From assembly GCA_029865465.1 (NCBI GenBank), contig JAOUGW010000010.1, forward strand, positions 1-33,105: a DNA stretch of 33,105 bases, written 5' to 3'. The notes beneath the pieces are model-generated. The model was given only the letters and a program-made list of their open reading frames with translations. It was not told the DNA's origin and searched no databases. Shown here piece after piece: positions 10,920-20,518 of the stretch. Made by a program: the position numbers and the translations under genes. The DNA comes from Gammaproteobacteria bacterium (GTDB lineage: Bacteria; Pseudomonadota; Gammaproteobacteria; Steroidobacterales; Steroidobacteraceae). How positions within the stretch are numbered: the stretch's first letter is position 1; every line of letters begins with the position of its first letter.

Positions 10920-11887
10920 GCACGACCGGCACGGGACCCGCCACCCCGGCACGCCGGCGCTGGCGGGCGGTGGACGGCATCGTCCTGCTCGATAAACCGC
11001 AGGGACTCACTTCCGCGCAGGCGCTGCAACGCGTGCGCCGCCACCTGCAGGCCGCGAAAGCCGGTCATGCCGGCACGCTCGATCCCATGGCCACCGGCAT
11101 GCTGCCGCTCTGTTTCGGCCAGGCGACCAAGGCTTGCGGCACGCTGCTCGGCCGGCGCAAGGCGTATCGCGCCACGGTGCGGCTCGGCATCGCGACCGAC
11201 ACGGGCGATGCGGCAGGGCAGCCGGTCGCCGAGGTCGGGGTGCCGGACTTCGACCCGGACCGGCTCGAGCTGGCGCTCGCCGCGGTGCGCGGCGCACGTC
11301 TCCAGGTCCCGCCGATGTATTCCGCGCTGAAGCGCGACGGGCGACCGCTTTATGAGCTGGCCCGGCAGGGCATTGAAGTCGAGCGCGCGGCGCGCCCGAT
11401 CACGATCGAGTCGCTGGTCGTGACCGGGCACGGCGATCGTACCCTCGACATCGAGGTGGTCTGCTCCAAGGGCACCTATGTGCGGGTCCTGGCGGAAGAG
11501 ATTGCCGAGGGCCTCGGCACGCGCGCCCACCTGGTCGCCCTGCGGCGACTCTGGGTCGAGCCGTTCGAGACAGCAGCCATGGTCACCCTCGCCGCAATCG
11601 AGGCGACTCCCGCGGCGGCGGCGGCTCACGCGCCCTGGCTCGCAGCCGTGGACGCCGCTTTTCCGGACGTGCCGGTCCTGGCGCTCGACGCCGGACAGGC
11701 GCTCCACCTGTGCCAGGGACGCTCGCTGCCTTGCCCGGCCGGCTTGCCGAGGGCCGCTCATTACCGGGCTTACGACCCTGCGGGACGCTTCCTCGGGCTG
11801 GTCGAGCCAGGGGTGGAAGGGCGGCTGCAGGTGCAGCGCCTCTTCGTGCCGGGAGTCGGCGCGGACGGAAACGGCCCAAAAACTTGA
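10916..11887 (+). CDS. truB: tRNA pseudouridine(55) synthase TruB
   Basis: TTG start overlapping the rbfA stop; GIVLLDKPQGLTSAQALQRVRR, AGHAGTLDPMATGMLPLCFGQATK, VCSKGTYVRVLAEEI. Confidence 0.95.
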   Translation: MSTTGTGPATPARRRWRAVDGIVLLDKPQGLTSAQALQRVRRHLQAAKAGHAGTLDPMATGMLPLCFGQATKACGTLLGRRKAYRATVRLGIATDTGDAAGQPVAEVGVPDFDPDRLELALAAVRGARLQVPPMYSALKRDGRPLYELARQGIEVERAARPITIESLVVTGHGDRTLDIEVVCSKGTYVRVLAEEIAEGLGTRAHLVALRRLWVEPFETAAMVTLAAIEATPAAAAAHAPWLAAVDAAFPDVPVLALDAGQALHLCQGRSLPCPAGLPRAAHYRAYDPAGRFLGLVEPGVEGRLQVQRLFVPGVGADGNGPKT

Positions 11888-11913
11888 GTAAGAGGGTGCC
11901 GTGCAGCTAAGAT
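11884..11913 (+). promoter_or_regulatory. Candidate promoter for rpsO
   Basis: TTGAGT (11884-11889), 18-bp spacer, TAAGAT (11908-11913); overlaps the truB stop. Confidence 0.4.
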
Positions 11914-11962
11914 GCGCGGCTCACAAAGGCAAACATTTCCAGGTTTCGAGGTCTTATCACCG

Positions 11963-12232
11963 ATGGCACTGTCCACCGAGCGCAAATCCGAGATCGTAGG
12001 CGACTTCAAGCGCGGAGCAGCCGACACGGGCTCCCCCGAGGTCCAGATTGCATTGCTCTCCGCCCGCATCAACGGTCTGGGCGAACATTTCACCGCGCAC
12101 AAGCGCGACCACTCATCGCGCCGCGGGCTGCTGAAGCTCGTCACGCAGCGCCGCAAACTCCTGGACTACCTGAAGGACAGCGACCCGTCGCGCTACCAGG
12201 AAGTCGTCGCGCGGCTCGGCCTGCGCCGCTGA
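11963..12232 (+). CDS. rpsO: 30S ribosomal protein S15
   Basis: [89 protein letters not shown]. Confidence 0.98.
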   Translation: MALSTERKSEIVGDFKRGAADTGSPEVQIALLSARINGLGEHFTAHKRDHSSRRGLLKLVTQRRKLLDYLKDSDPSRYQEVVARLGLRR

Positions 12233-12247
12233 CCGTCGCCTGCGTGT

Positions 12248-12275
12248 CCGGCCCGCCTTGCGGGCCGGTTTCGTT
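12248..12275 (+). terminator. Intrinsic terminator between rpsO and pnp
   Basis: CCGGCCCGC-CTT-GCGGGCCGG followed by TTTCGTTTTC. Confidence 0.75.
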
Positions 12276-12320
12276 TTCGCCCCTCGTCGGGCCACCGCAC
12301 TCATCCGGACACCTCTAATC

Positions 12321-14405
12321 GTGAACGTCCACAAGACCAGCTTCCAGTACGGCCCCCACACCGTCTCGATCGAAACCGGCCGTCTCGCCCGCCAGGCCGA
12401 CGGTTCCGTGCTCGTTTCCATGGGCGACACCGTGGTGCTCGTCACCGCAGTCGGCCGCCGTGAAGCGCAGCCAGGCAAGGATTTCTTCCCGCTCACCGTC
12501 AACTACATCGAGAAGACGTACGCGGCGGGCCGCATCCCGGGCGGCTTCTTCAAGCGCGAAGGCCGTCCGTCCGAAAAAGAGACGCTGATCTCGCGCCTGA
12601 TCGACCGCCCGATCCGCCCGCTCTTCCCCGAGTTCTTCTTCAACGAAGTGCAGGTGGTGGCGACGGTCGTCTCGCTCGACCCGGAGATAGACTCGGACAT
12701 TCCCGCGATGCTCGGCGCGTCTGCTGCGCTTGCCATTTCGGGCATCCCGTTCAAGGGCCCGATCGGTGCCGCGCGCGTGGGCTACATCGAAGGCAAGTAC
12801 CAGCTGAACCCCACGACCAAGGACATGAAGGTCTCGGACCTCGACCTGGTCGTGGCCGGCACAGCCGACGCGGTGCTGATGGTCGAATCCGAAGCCGAAC
12901 TGCTGTCCGAGTCCGTGATGCTCGGCGCCGTCGTGTATGGCCACGAGCAGATGCAGGTCGCCATCAACGCGATCCGCGAACTCGCGGCCAAGACGGCCAA
13001 GCCGTCGTGGGACTGGCAGGCGCCGGCGCTCGACGCCGAGCTCGCCAGGGCGGTCGCGGCGCAGGCGGAAGCCGAACTGGTCAAGGCCTACCAGGTCACC
13101 GAGAAGCAGGCGCGCCACACGCGCGTCGGCGAGATCAAGAAGGCACTGGTCGAGTCGCTGGCCACCGGCGACGGCGCCAAGTACCAGCCGCGCCAGGTCA
13201 CCGACGAACTCGGCCGCCTCGAATACAACATCGTCCGTCGCCGCATCATCGCGGGCGAGCCGCGCATCGACGGCCGCGACATGCACACCGTGCGCAAGAT
13301 CACCGTCGAGACGGGCGTGCTGCCGCGCACCCACGGCTCGGCGCTGTTTACGCGCGGCGAGACACAGGCGCTGGTCACGACGACGCTCGGCACCGGCCGC
13401 GACGCGCAGATCATCGATGCGCTCGCCGGCGAGCGCAAAGAGCCGTTCATGCTGCACTACAACTTCCCGCCGTTCTCGGTGGGCGAGACGGGCATGATGG
13501 GTTCGCCCAAGCGGCGCGAAATCGGCCACGGCAACCTGGCCCGCCGCGGCGTGTCGGCAGTGATGCCGGACATGACGACGTTCCCGTACATCATCCGCAT
13601 CGTGTCCGAGATCACTGAATCCAATGGTTCGAGCTCGATGGCCTCGGTCTGCGGCACCAGTCTCTCGCTGATGGACGCGGGCGTGCCGCTCAAGGCGCCG
13701 GTGGCAGGCGTCGCCATGGGCCTCGTGCTCGAAGACGGCAAGTTCCAGGTTCTCACCGACATCCTCGGTGACGAAGACCACCTCGGCGACATGGATTTCA
13801 AGGTGGCCGGTTCCGCCACGGGCATCACTGCCCTGCAGATGGACATCAAGATCGAGGGCATCACCAGGGAAATCATGCAGGTCGCGCTGGATTCGGCGCA
13901 CAAGGCCCGCTTGCACATCCTCGGCGAGATGAACAAGGTCCTGTCGAGCGCGCGTCCGCAGATGTCGGAATGGGCGCCCACGATCATCACCATGAAGATC
14001 GATCCGGAGAAGATCCGCGAAGTCATCGGCAAGGGCGGCGCCGTCATCCGTGCGATCACGGAAGAGACCGGCACCACGATCGACATCGAGAACGACGGCA
14101 CGGTCAAGATCGCGTCGGTCAGCGGCGCGGCTGGCCGCGAAGCGCAGCGTCGCATCGAGCTGATCACTTCCGAAGTGGAAGTCGGCTCGATCTACGAAGG
14201 CAAGGTCGTCCGCCTGATGGACTTCGGCGCGTTCGTGCAGATCCTGCCGGGCAAGGACGGCCTCGTCCACATCTCGCAGATCAGCGAAGAGCGCGTCGAG
14301 CGCGTGAGCGACAAGCTGAAGGAAGGCGACGTCGTGCGCGTGAAGGTGCTCGAAGTCGATCGCCAGGGCCGCGTGCGGCTCTCAATGCGGAATGTCGACG
14401 GCTGA
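12321..14405 (+). CDS. pnp: Polyribonucleotide nucleotidyltransferase (PNPase)
   Basis: GTG start, [37 protein letters not shown]; two RNase PH domains, KH ([21 protein letters not shown]), S1 ([34 protein letters not shown]). Confidence 0.97.
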   Translation: MNVHKTSFQYGPHTVSIETGRLARQADGSVLVSMGDTVVLVTAVGRREAQPGKDFFPLTVNYIEKTYAAGRIPGGFFKREGRPSEKETLISRLIDRPIRPLFPEFFFNEVQVVATVVSLDPEIDSDIPAMLGASAALAISGIPFKGPIGAARVGYIEGKYQLNPTTKDMKVSDLDLVVAGTADAVLMVESEAELLSESVMLGAVVYGHEQMQVAINAIRELAAKTAKPSWDWQAPALDAELARAVAAQAEAELVKAYQVTEKQARHTRVGEIKKALVESLATGDGAKYQPRQVTDELGRLEYNIVRRRIIAGEPRIDGRDMHTVRKITVETGVLPRTHGSALFTRGETQALVTTTLGTGRDAQIIDALAGERKEPFMLHYNFPPFSVGETGMMGSPKRREIGHGNLARRGVSAVMPDMTTFPYIIRIVSEITESNGSSSMASVCGTSLSLMDAGVPLKAPVAGVAMGLVLEDGKFQVLTDILGDEDHLGDMDFKVAGSATGITALQMDIKIEGITREIMQVALDSAHKARLHILGEMNKVLSSARPQMSEWAPTIITMKIDPEKIREVIGKGGAVIRAITEETGTTIDIENDGTVKIASVSGAAGREAQRRIELITSEVEVGSIYEGKVVRLMDFGAFVQILPGKDGLVHISQISEERVERVSDKLKEGDVVRVKVLEVDRQGRVRLSMRNVDG

Positions 14406-14433
14406 CGCCGTCGACCACCGCATTGAAGTGAGC

Positions 14434-14519
14434 AGGGGTTAGGGGATAGGGGTTAGTCGGAGCAGGGCGCGCTTAGCGCGCTTTCGACTATCCCCCAACC
14501 CCCATCCCCTAGCCCCTCA
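14434..14519. repeat. G-rich heptamer palindrome, copy 2 (G-quadruplex motif)
   Basis: Arm 1 GGGGTTA-GGGGATA-GGGGTTA-GTCGGA; reverse complement of arm 2 GGGGCTA-GGGGATG-GGGGTTG-GGGGATA-GTCGAA; inner hairpin GCGCGC-TTA-GCGCGC. Same architecture as 2121-2218. Confidence 0.85.
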
Positions 14520-15062
14520 CTCCCGGTCGTCCCGGCCAAACGGCCGCGGCAGGCGCGAGAACACCTCTTCCTGCAGTGCCTTCCAGCGCTGGTAGTTCTT
14601 CTGCGCCACCTGGGTCACGGTCTCGAGCGGATCGATGCCCACCACGTTCTTGAAGCGGTCGCGCAGCTCGCGCTGTTCCTTGGCGAAGAGCTGGATGCTC
14701 TCGTCGAGATAGCGCCCCACGAAATCCTGCAGCCCGCTGCCGTAACTGCGGATCACGTGCGACAGGAAATCGCGGCTCATCAGCGACTCGCCGCCGCCTT
14801 CCTGCTCGGCGATCACCTGCAGCAGGATGCTGCGCGTGATGTCCTGCTGCGACTTGCGGTCGAGCACGACGAAGTCGATGCGTTCGACGACCAGGCGGCG
14901 GATGTCCGCCAGCGTGACGTAGCGGCTCTCGACCGTGTCGTAGAGCCGGCGGTTGGGATACTTGCGGATGACGCGCGGCCCCTTGCCGCTGCCTCCACCA
15001 CCGGCGGCATCACCGCCTCTCGATTTCTTCGTCCTGGTCTTCGTAGCCGCAGTCGTCGCCAT
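14517..15062 (-). CDS. phaR: Polyhydroxyalkanoate synthesis repressor PhaR-like
   Basis: RVIRKYPNRRLYDTVESRYVTLADIRRLVVERIDFVVLDRKSQQDITRSILLQVIAEQE; start taken at MATTAATKTRTKK. Confidence 0.9.
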   Translation of the reverse strand: MATTAATKTRTKKSRGGDAAGGGGSGKGPRVIRKYPNRRLYDTVESRYVTLADIRRLVVERIDFVVLDRKSQQDITRSILLQVIAEQEGGGESLMSRDFLSHVIRSYGSGLQDFVGRYLDESIQLFAKEQRELRDRFKNVVGIDPLETVTQVAQKNYQRWKALQEEVFSRLPRPFGRDDRE

Positions 15063-15093
15063 CGTGCTCTGTCCTCGGCCGGCGGTGCCGGCG

Positions 15094-16020
15094 CTAGCAA
15101 GCCACTTGCGGAGCCGCGCGCGCCGCGCAACCCGCAAAACCCTCCACGCGCCAATGCTCGCGTGCCCAGTCCCAGATCGCGCGCAGCGGCGCGCGTGTCA
15201 GCGCTGCCGGCGGCGATTGCCCGAGAAACTCGAGCGCCGCAACCAGCTGCCCGGCCTGCCCGACCCGTCCCCGGAGGGCTGGCGCATCTGCCGACTTGGA
15301 GAGCTTAAGGCCTCGGTCGTCCACGGCAAGGGGCAAATGCAGGTATCGCACCGGCGGCAGGCCGAGCGCACGCTGCAGCAGGACCTGCCGGGCTGTGCTC
15401 GACAGCAGGTCGCAGCCACGCACCACGTCGGTGATGCCCTGTGCCGCGTCGTCCACGACGACCGCCAGCTGGTATGCGTAGAGGCCGTCCCGGCGCCGCA
15501 GCACGAAGTCGCCCACCGTGGCTGCGACATCGATGGATTGCGGGCCCAGGCTGCGGTCGTCGAAGCCGATTGCGCCGGCCGGAACACGCAGCCGCAGCGC
15601 CTGGCCCGGGACGAGAGCCCCCTCGACTGCGAGGCATTCCGCGGGATGAAACAGTTCCTCGCCGGTGCCGGTCGGACGAGACTGATTCTCGGGCAGGCGG
15701 GCGAGGGCGGAGCGGGTGCAGGAGCATTGGCGCAGGCAATGCGCGTGGGCGAGGCGTTCGATGGCCTCGGCGTAGACGGCGAACCGGGAACTCTGCTGCA
15801 GGACCGGCCCGTCCCACTCCATGCCGTAGGCTTCGAGCGCGGCCAGGATCTGCCCGGCGGCGCCGGGGCGCGTGCGCGGCGGGTCGAGATCCTCGATGCG
15901 CACGAGCCACTGGCCGGCATGGGAACGCGCGTCGAGGTAGCTGCCGACTGCGGCGACGAGGGAACCGAAATGCAAGGAGCCGCTGGGGGAGGGGGCAAAG
16001 CGCCCGCGATACGGCGTCAT
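15094..16020 (-). CDS. gluQ: Glutamyl-Q tRNA(Asp) synthetase
   Basis: MTPYRGRFAPSPSGSLHFGSLVAAVGSYLDARSHAGQWLVRIEDLDPPR, LKLSKSADAPAL (KMSKS-like); adjacent to dksA. Start trimmed from the ORF track. Confidence 0.93.
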   Translation of the reverse strand: MTPYRGRFAPSPSGSLHFGSLVAAVGSYLDARSHAGQWLVRIEDLDPPRTRPGAAGQILAALEAYGMEWDGPVLQQSSRFAVYAEAIERLAHAHCLRQCSCTRSALARLPENQSRPTGTGEELFHPAECLAVEGALVPGQALRLRVPAGAIGFDDRSLGPQSIDVAATVGDFVLRRRDGLYAYQLAVVVDDAAQGITDVVRGCDLLSSTARQVLLQRALGLPPVRYLHLPLAVDDRGLKLSKSADAPALRGRVGQAGQLVAALEFLGQSPPAALTRAPLRAIWDWAREHWRVEGFAGCAARAAPQVAC

Positions 16021-16081
16021 GCCCGCACCCGGGCGCCTGGTCGCTCCCGCTGCAGCCGAGGTCCCGGAAGGCCCGGAAGGA

Positions 16082-16798
16082 TCAGCGGTAGAAGTCGTCC
16101 CGGTCGCCAAACTGCTTTTCGCGGCGTTCGCGGCGTTCCTGCGCCTCTACGCTCAGCGTTGCCACCGGGCGGGCTTCGAGGCGCTTCACGCCGATTGGCT
16201 CGCCGGTCTCGAGGCAGTAGCCATAACTGCCGTCCTCGATGCGCTTGAGCGCCTCGTCGATCTTGCGGATCAGCTTGCGCTCGCGGTCGCGCGTGCGCAG
16301 TTCGAGGCTGAATTCGGACTCCTGCGTGGCGCGGTCGTTGGGGTCGGGGAAGTTGGCAGCTTCGTCCTTCATGTGGAGCACCGTGCGATCCACCTCCTGC
16401 ATCAGGTCCTGCTTCCAGCTGGACAGGATGGTGCGGAAGTGTTCGAGCTGCTCCTTGCTCATGTACTCCTCGCCCTTGCTGACCTGGTAGGGCTGGACGT
16501 TGCGCGGGCCGGAAAGCAGGCTCGGGTTCATTGCGAGATCAGCATCCGCGGAGCGCTTGACGGCGCTGACCGGCTCCGGCATTCGCTTCGGCTTGGTCTT
16601 CGCAGCAGCGGGCTTCGGCGCTGGCTTGGCAGCGGCGGTAACGGTCTTGCGTGGCACGGCCTTTTCCTTGGCAGTCACTGGCTTGTGAGCCGCTTTCGCC
16701 GCGGGCTTGGCAGCGGGCTTGGCGGCGGGCCTGGCAACCTTCGCAGAAACGGTCTTCTGGGCCTTCGACGGCTTGGCAGACGGTTTCTTGACGGGCAT
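16082..16798 (-). CDS. dksA: RNA polymerase-binding transcription factor DksA with long basic N-terminal extension
   Basis: EEYMSKEQLEHFRTILSSWKQDLMQEVDRTVLHMKDEAANFPDPNDRATQESEFSLELRTRDRERKLIRKIDEAL; N-terminus MPVKKPSAKPSKAQKTVSAKVARPAAKPAAKPAAK. Confidence 0.93.
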   Translation of the reverse strand: MPVKKPSAKPSKAQKTVSAKVARPAAKPAAKPAAKAAHKPVTAKEKAVPRKTVTAAAKPAPKPAAAKTKPKRMPEPVSAVKRSADADLAMNPSLLSGPRNVQPYQVSKGEEYMSKEQLEHFRTILSSWKQDLMQEVDRTVLHMKDEAANFPDPNDRATQESEFSLELRTRDRERKLIRKIDEALKRIEDGSYGYCLETGEPIGVKRLEARPVATLSVEAQERRERREKQFGDRDDFYR

Positions 16799-16831
16799 CG
16801 ACGAACTCCCCACTCCGGTTGGAGGCGCGCG

Positions 16832-16837
16832 ATTATA
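16832..16837 (-). promoter_or_regulatory. Consensus -10 (TATAAT) for dksA
   Basis: Minus strand reads GCCTGTATAATCGCGC, about 34 nt upstream of the dksA ATG; -35 not obvious. Confidence 0.4.
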
Positions 16838-16986
16838 CAGGCGGAACCGCGGTCGTCCACCCCGAAAAAAACAGGTCGTCCGGGCCGCTGACCCGGCTGG
16901 ACCCGGCGTCCGGAACTGCTGTGAGGCGAGTTCGATTCTTTTAGAATTCGCCTTTCGCTGCGCCACGCAGTTTTCCCGGGTGAGTG

Positions 16987-19900
16987 ATGCGCCTGACCAA
17001 GATCAAGCTGGCCGGTTTCAAGTCGTTCGTGGACCCGACCTCGGTCGGTTTCCCGACGAACCTGGTCGGTGTCGTCGGCCCGAACGGCTGCGGCAAGTCC
17101 AACATCATCGACGCCGTGCGCTGGGTGATGGGCGAAATCTCGGCCAAGCACCTGCGCGGCGACTCGATGGCGGACGTGATCTTCAACGGGTCCGGCACGC
17201 GCAAGCCCGTCGGCACCGCGTCGGTCGAGCTCATCTTCGACAACAGCGACGGCAAGCTCGGCGGCGAGTACGCGAGCTATGCCGAAGTCTCGCTGAAGCG
17301 GGTCGTTTCGCGCGACGGCCAGTCGTCGTATTTCCTGAACGGCGTGCGCTGCCGCCGCAAGGACATCACGCAGCTGTTCCTCGGCACCGGCCTCGGCTCG
17401 CGCAGCTACGCGATCATCGAGCAGAACATGATCTCGCGCGTGATCGAAGCGAAGGCCGACGACATGCGCGCCTTCCTCGAAGAAGCCGCGGGCATCTCGC
17501 GCTACAAGGAGCGTCGCAAGGAGACGGAAAGCCGCATCGCGCAGACGCGCGAGAACCTGGCGCGCCTGTCCGACCTGCGTGACGAGGTCGAAAAGCAGCT
17601 GCGTCACCTGCAGCGCCAGGCCGCCACCGCGCGCCGTTACCAGGCGCTGAAGCAGGAAGAACGGCAGACACACGCCGAACTGCTCGCGCTCAAGTTGCGC
17701 GAAGTCGAGAGCGAAGCGAGCGCGCGCCAGGCGATCCTGAGCGAGCGTGACCTTGCGCTGCAGGCGGCGCTGGCGGGGCAGCGATCGATCGAAGCCGCCA
17801 TCGAACGTGCGCGGCAGGAGCACGACGCGCAGGCGGCCGTGCTGTCCGAGGTGCAGGGGCGGTACTACCAGGTCGGCGCGGACATCTCGCGCACCGAACA
17901 GGCCATCGACCACGCGCGCGAAATCCGCGCGCGCCAGCGACAGGAACTCGACCAGATCGCTCAGGGCGTCCAGGACGCGGACCTGCACCGCGTGCGCGAT
18001 CGCCAGCTCGCCGCCGAACTGGCAGCGGCGCTGGCCGAGATGGGTCCGGGCCTCGAGCAGGCGCGCGCCACGGAACAGGCCGCCGCAGCCGAACTCGCAG
18101 CGGCCGAAACCGCGATGGCAGGCTGGCAGGAGAACTGGGAAGGCTTCAACCAGTCGCTGCGGCAGGCCTCATCGGCCGCAGGCGCCGAGCGTGCCCGTCT
18201 CGAAGTGATGGAAAACCAGCTGCGCGGCCTGCTCAATCAGCAGGACCGCGCCACCCAGGAGCACGGCACGTTGTCGGCGGCTGACGTCGCCGCCACGCTC
18301 GCAGCGCTCGAGGGCCAGGAGGCCGAGGCGCGCGCGCAAAACGAGGCCGCACGCCAGCACATGGACGAACTCGTCGCCACGCTGCAGGCCGAACGCGGCC
18401 GCGAGCGTGAACTCGCCCAGGCTGCGCAGGCCGCGCGTCGCGAAACTCAGGAAGTCGAAGGCCGCATCGTCTCGCTCGAGGCGCTGCAGCGCGCGGCGCT
18501 CGGGCAGGGGCAGGGCAAGGTCGTCGACTGGCTCAAGTCGCGCGGTCTCGAGCACAGTCCGCGCCTGGCGCAGCAGCTTTCGGTCGACAAGGGCTGGGAT
18601 CGCGCGGTCGAAACGGTGCTCGGCGGCTACCTCGAAGCTGTCTGCGTCGACTCATTGGACGATGTGGCCGCCACGCTCGAAAGCTTCACGACCGGCACCG
18701 TCACGTTCTTTGCCGGGGCCCAGGGCCCGGTTTCCGCAGGTCACACCGGGCGAACGCTGCGCTCGCGCGTGCGCGGTCCTGCCGGCCTCGACGCCCTGTT
18801 CGAAGGCATCGTCGCCACGGATACCCTGCACGAAGCGCTGCGCCTGCGGCCCGAACTGCGCGCGGGCCAGTCGGTCATCACGCGCGACGGCATCTGGATC
18901 GGCCCGGACTGGCTGCGCGTCAGCCGCGACAAGGATGCCCACGAAGGAGTGATCGAGCGCGAAGAGCGCCTGCGCGCCGAACGTTCCGCACTCGATACGC
19001 AACAGACGAAACACCGCACCGCCGAGTCCGACCTCGAAGCGCTGCGCGGCCGCGTGCGTGACCTGGAAGATCGCCTGGCGAGCCACCAGGCGGTGGTGTC
19101 GCGCAGTGGTTCGAGCCACATGAGCCTGCGTTCGCAGATTGACAGCCTGCGCGCCCGTGCCGAGCAGCGCAGCCAGCGCATGCAGCAGCTCGCGTTCGAG
19201 ATGACGGAAGTCGCGGGCGCACTCGAGGCCGCCAACGCCGGCAACCGTGCCGCACGCAGTCGCCTCGAGGAAGCCGTCAATGCGATGGGCGAACTCGAAG
19301 AGCGTCGCGTCGCGCTCGAAGCGGAGCGCGAAGTCCTGCGCGGCCGCCTGGCCGCGACGCGCGAAGCGGCGCAGACAGCGCGCACCGCCGCCAGCGAGGC
19401 CGCGATCCGCGTCGAATCGCGCCGCACCAGCTACCAGTCCCTGCTGTCGGGTCTCGAACGCCTCGACGCGCAGGTTGGCCAGTTCGAAGCGCGCCGGCAG
19501 GATCTCGATGCGCAGCTCGCCAGCGGCGAGGAGAGCGAGGCCCAGCTGAAGGCCACGCTCGAAGTGGCGCTGCAGCGTCGCGTCGCGGTCGAAACCGAAT
19601 TCTCGGCCGCGCGCCACGGGATGGAAGAGGTCGACGCGAACCTGCGTGGACTCGATGAGCGCCGGCTCGGCGCGGAGGGCGCGGTCGAGGCCGCGCGGTC
19701 CGCCCTCGAGAACGTGCGCTTCTCGGTGCAGGAACTCAAGCTGCGCCGCGAGACCTACCTGGAGCAGTTCACGCAGACCCGCCTCGAATTGCCGGTCGTC
19801 GTCGCCGCCCTGGTCGACGGGGCCAGCGTTCCGGCGTGGGAGCAGCGCCTGGCCGAGACCAGCGAGAAGATCGAGCGGCTCGGTGCAGTGAACCTCGCGG

Positions 19901-20493
19901 CGATCGACGAGTTCGCCGAACAGAGCGAGCGCAAGGAATACCTCGACCGCCAGTTCGCCGACCTCAACGACGCGCTCAACACGCTCGAGGATGCGATCCG
20001 CAAGATCGACCGTGAGACGAAGTCGCGCTTCCAGGATACTTTCGACCGCGTGAACGCCGGCCTGGGCAAGAAGTTTCCGCGCCTGTTCGGCGGCGGCCAG
20101 GCTTATCTCGAGCTCGTCGGCGACGACGTGCTCGAGGCCGGTGTCGCGATCATGGCGCGTCCGCCAGGCAAGCGGAACAGCTCGATCAGCATGCTGTCCG
20201 GCGGCGAGAAGGCGCTCACGGCGGTCGCGCTCGTATTCTCGATCTTCGAACTCAACCCCGCGCCGTTCTGCCTGCTGGACGAAGTCGACGCGCCGCTCGA
20301 CGAGAACAACGTCGGCCGGTTCTGCGACATCGTCCGCGAGATGTCCGACCAGGTGCAGTTCATCTTCGTCACGCACAACAAGACGACGATGGAGCTTGCC
20401 AACCAGCTGCTCGGCGTTACCATGAACGAGCCCGGCTGCTCGCGCCTCGTCGCTGTCGACGTCGACGAAGCCGTGCGCATGGCGGCAATGTGA
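16987..20493 (+). CDS. smc: Chromosome segregation protein SMC
   Basis: MRLTKIKLAGFKSFVDPTSVGFPTNLVGVVGPNGCGKSNIIDAVRWVMGE; hinge; C-terminal LSGGEKALTAVALVFSIFELNPAPFCLLDEVDAPLDENN. Confidence 0.97.
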   Translation: MRLTKIKLAGFKSFVDPTSVGFPTNLVGVVGPNGCGKSNIIDAVRWVMGEISAKHLRGDSMADVIFNGSGTRKPVGTASVELIFDNSDGKLGGEYASYAEVSLKRVVSRDGQSSYFLNGVRCRRKDITQLFLGTGLGSRSYAIIEQNMISRVIEAKADDMRAFLEEAAGISRYKERRKETESRIAQTRENLARLSDLRDEVEKQLRHLQRQAATARRYQALKQEERQTHAELLALKLREVESEASARQAILSERDLALQAALAGQRSIEAAIERARQEHDAQAAVLSEVQGRYYQVGADISRTEQAIDHAREIRARQRQELDQIAQGVQDADLHRVRDRQLAAELAAALAEMGPGLEQARATEQAAAAELAAAETAMAGWQENWEGFNQSLRQASSAAGAERARLEVMENQLRGLLNQQDRATQEHGTLSAADVAATLAALEGQEAEARAQNEAARQHMDELVATLQAERGRERELAQAAQAARRETQEVEGRIVSLEALQRAALGQGQGKVVDWLKSRGLEHSPRLAQQLSVDKGWDRAVETVLGGYLEAVCVDSLDDVAATLESFTTGTVTFFAGAQGPVSAGHTGRTLRSRVRGPAGLDALFEGIVATDTLHEALRLRPELRAGQSVITRDGIWIGPDWLRVSRDKDAHEGVIEREERLRAERSALDTQQTKHRTAESDLEALRGRVRDLEDRLASHQAVVSRSGSSHMSLRSQIDSLRARAEQRSQRMQQLAFEMTEVAGALEAANAGNRAARSRLEEAVNAMGELEERRVALEAEREVLRGRLAATREAAQTARTAASEAAIRVESRRTSYQSLLSGLERLDAQVGQFEARRQDLDAQLASGEESEAQLKATLEVALQRRVAVETEFSAARHGMEEVDANLRGLDERRLGAEGAVEAARSALENVRFSVQELKLRRETYLEQFTQTRLELPVVVAALVDGASVPAWEQRLAETSEKIERLGAVNLAAIDEFAEQSERKEYLDRQFADLNDALNTLEDAIRKIDRETKSRFQDTFDRVNAGLGKKFPRLFGGGQAYLELVGDDVLEAGVAIMARPPGKRNSSISMLSGGEKALTAVALVFSIFELNPAPFCLLDEVDAPLDENNVGRFCDIVREMSDQVQFIFVTHNKTTMELANQLLGVTMNEPGCSRLVAVDVDEAVRMAAM

Positions 20494-20518
20494 GTCACGC
20501 AAGGAAGCCTGCGATTCG

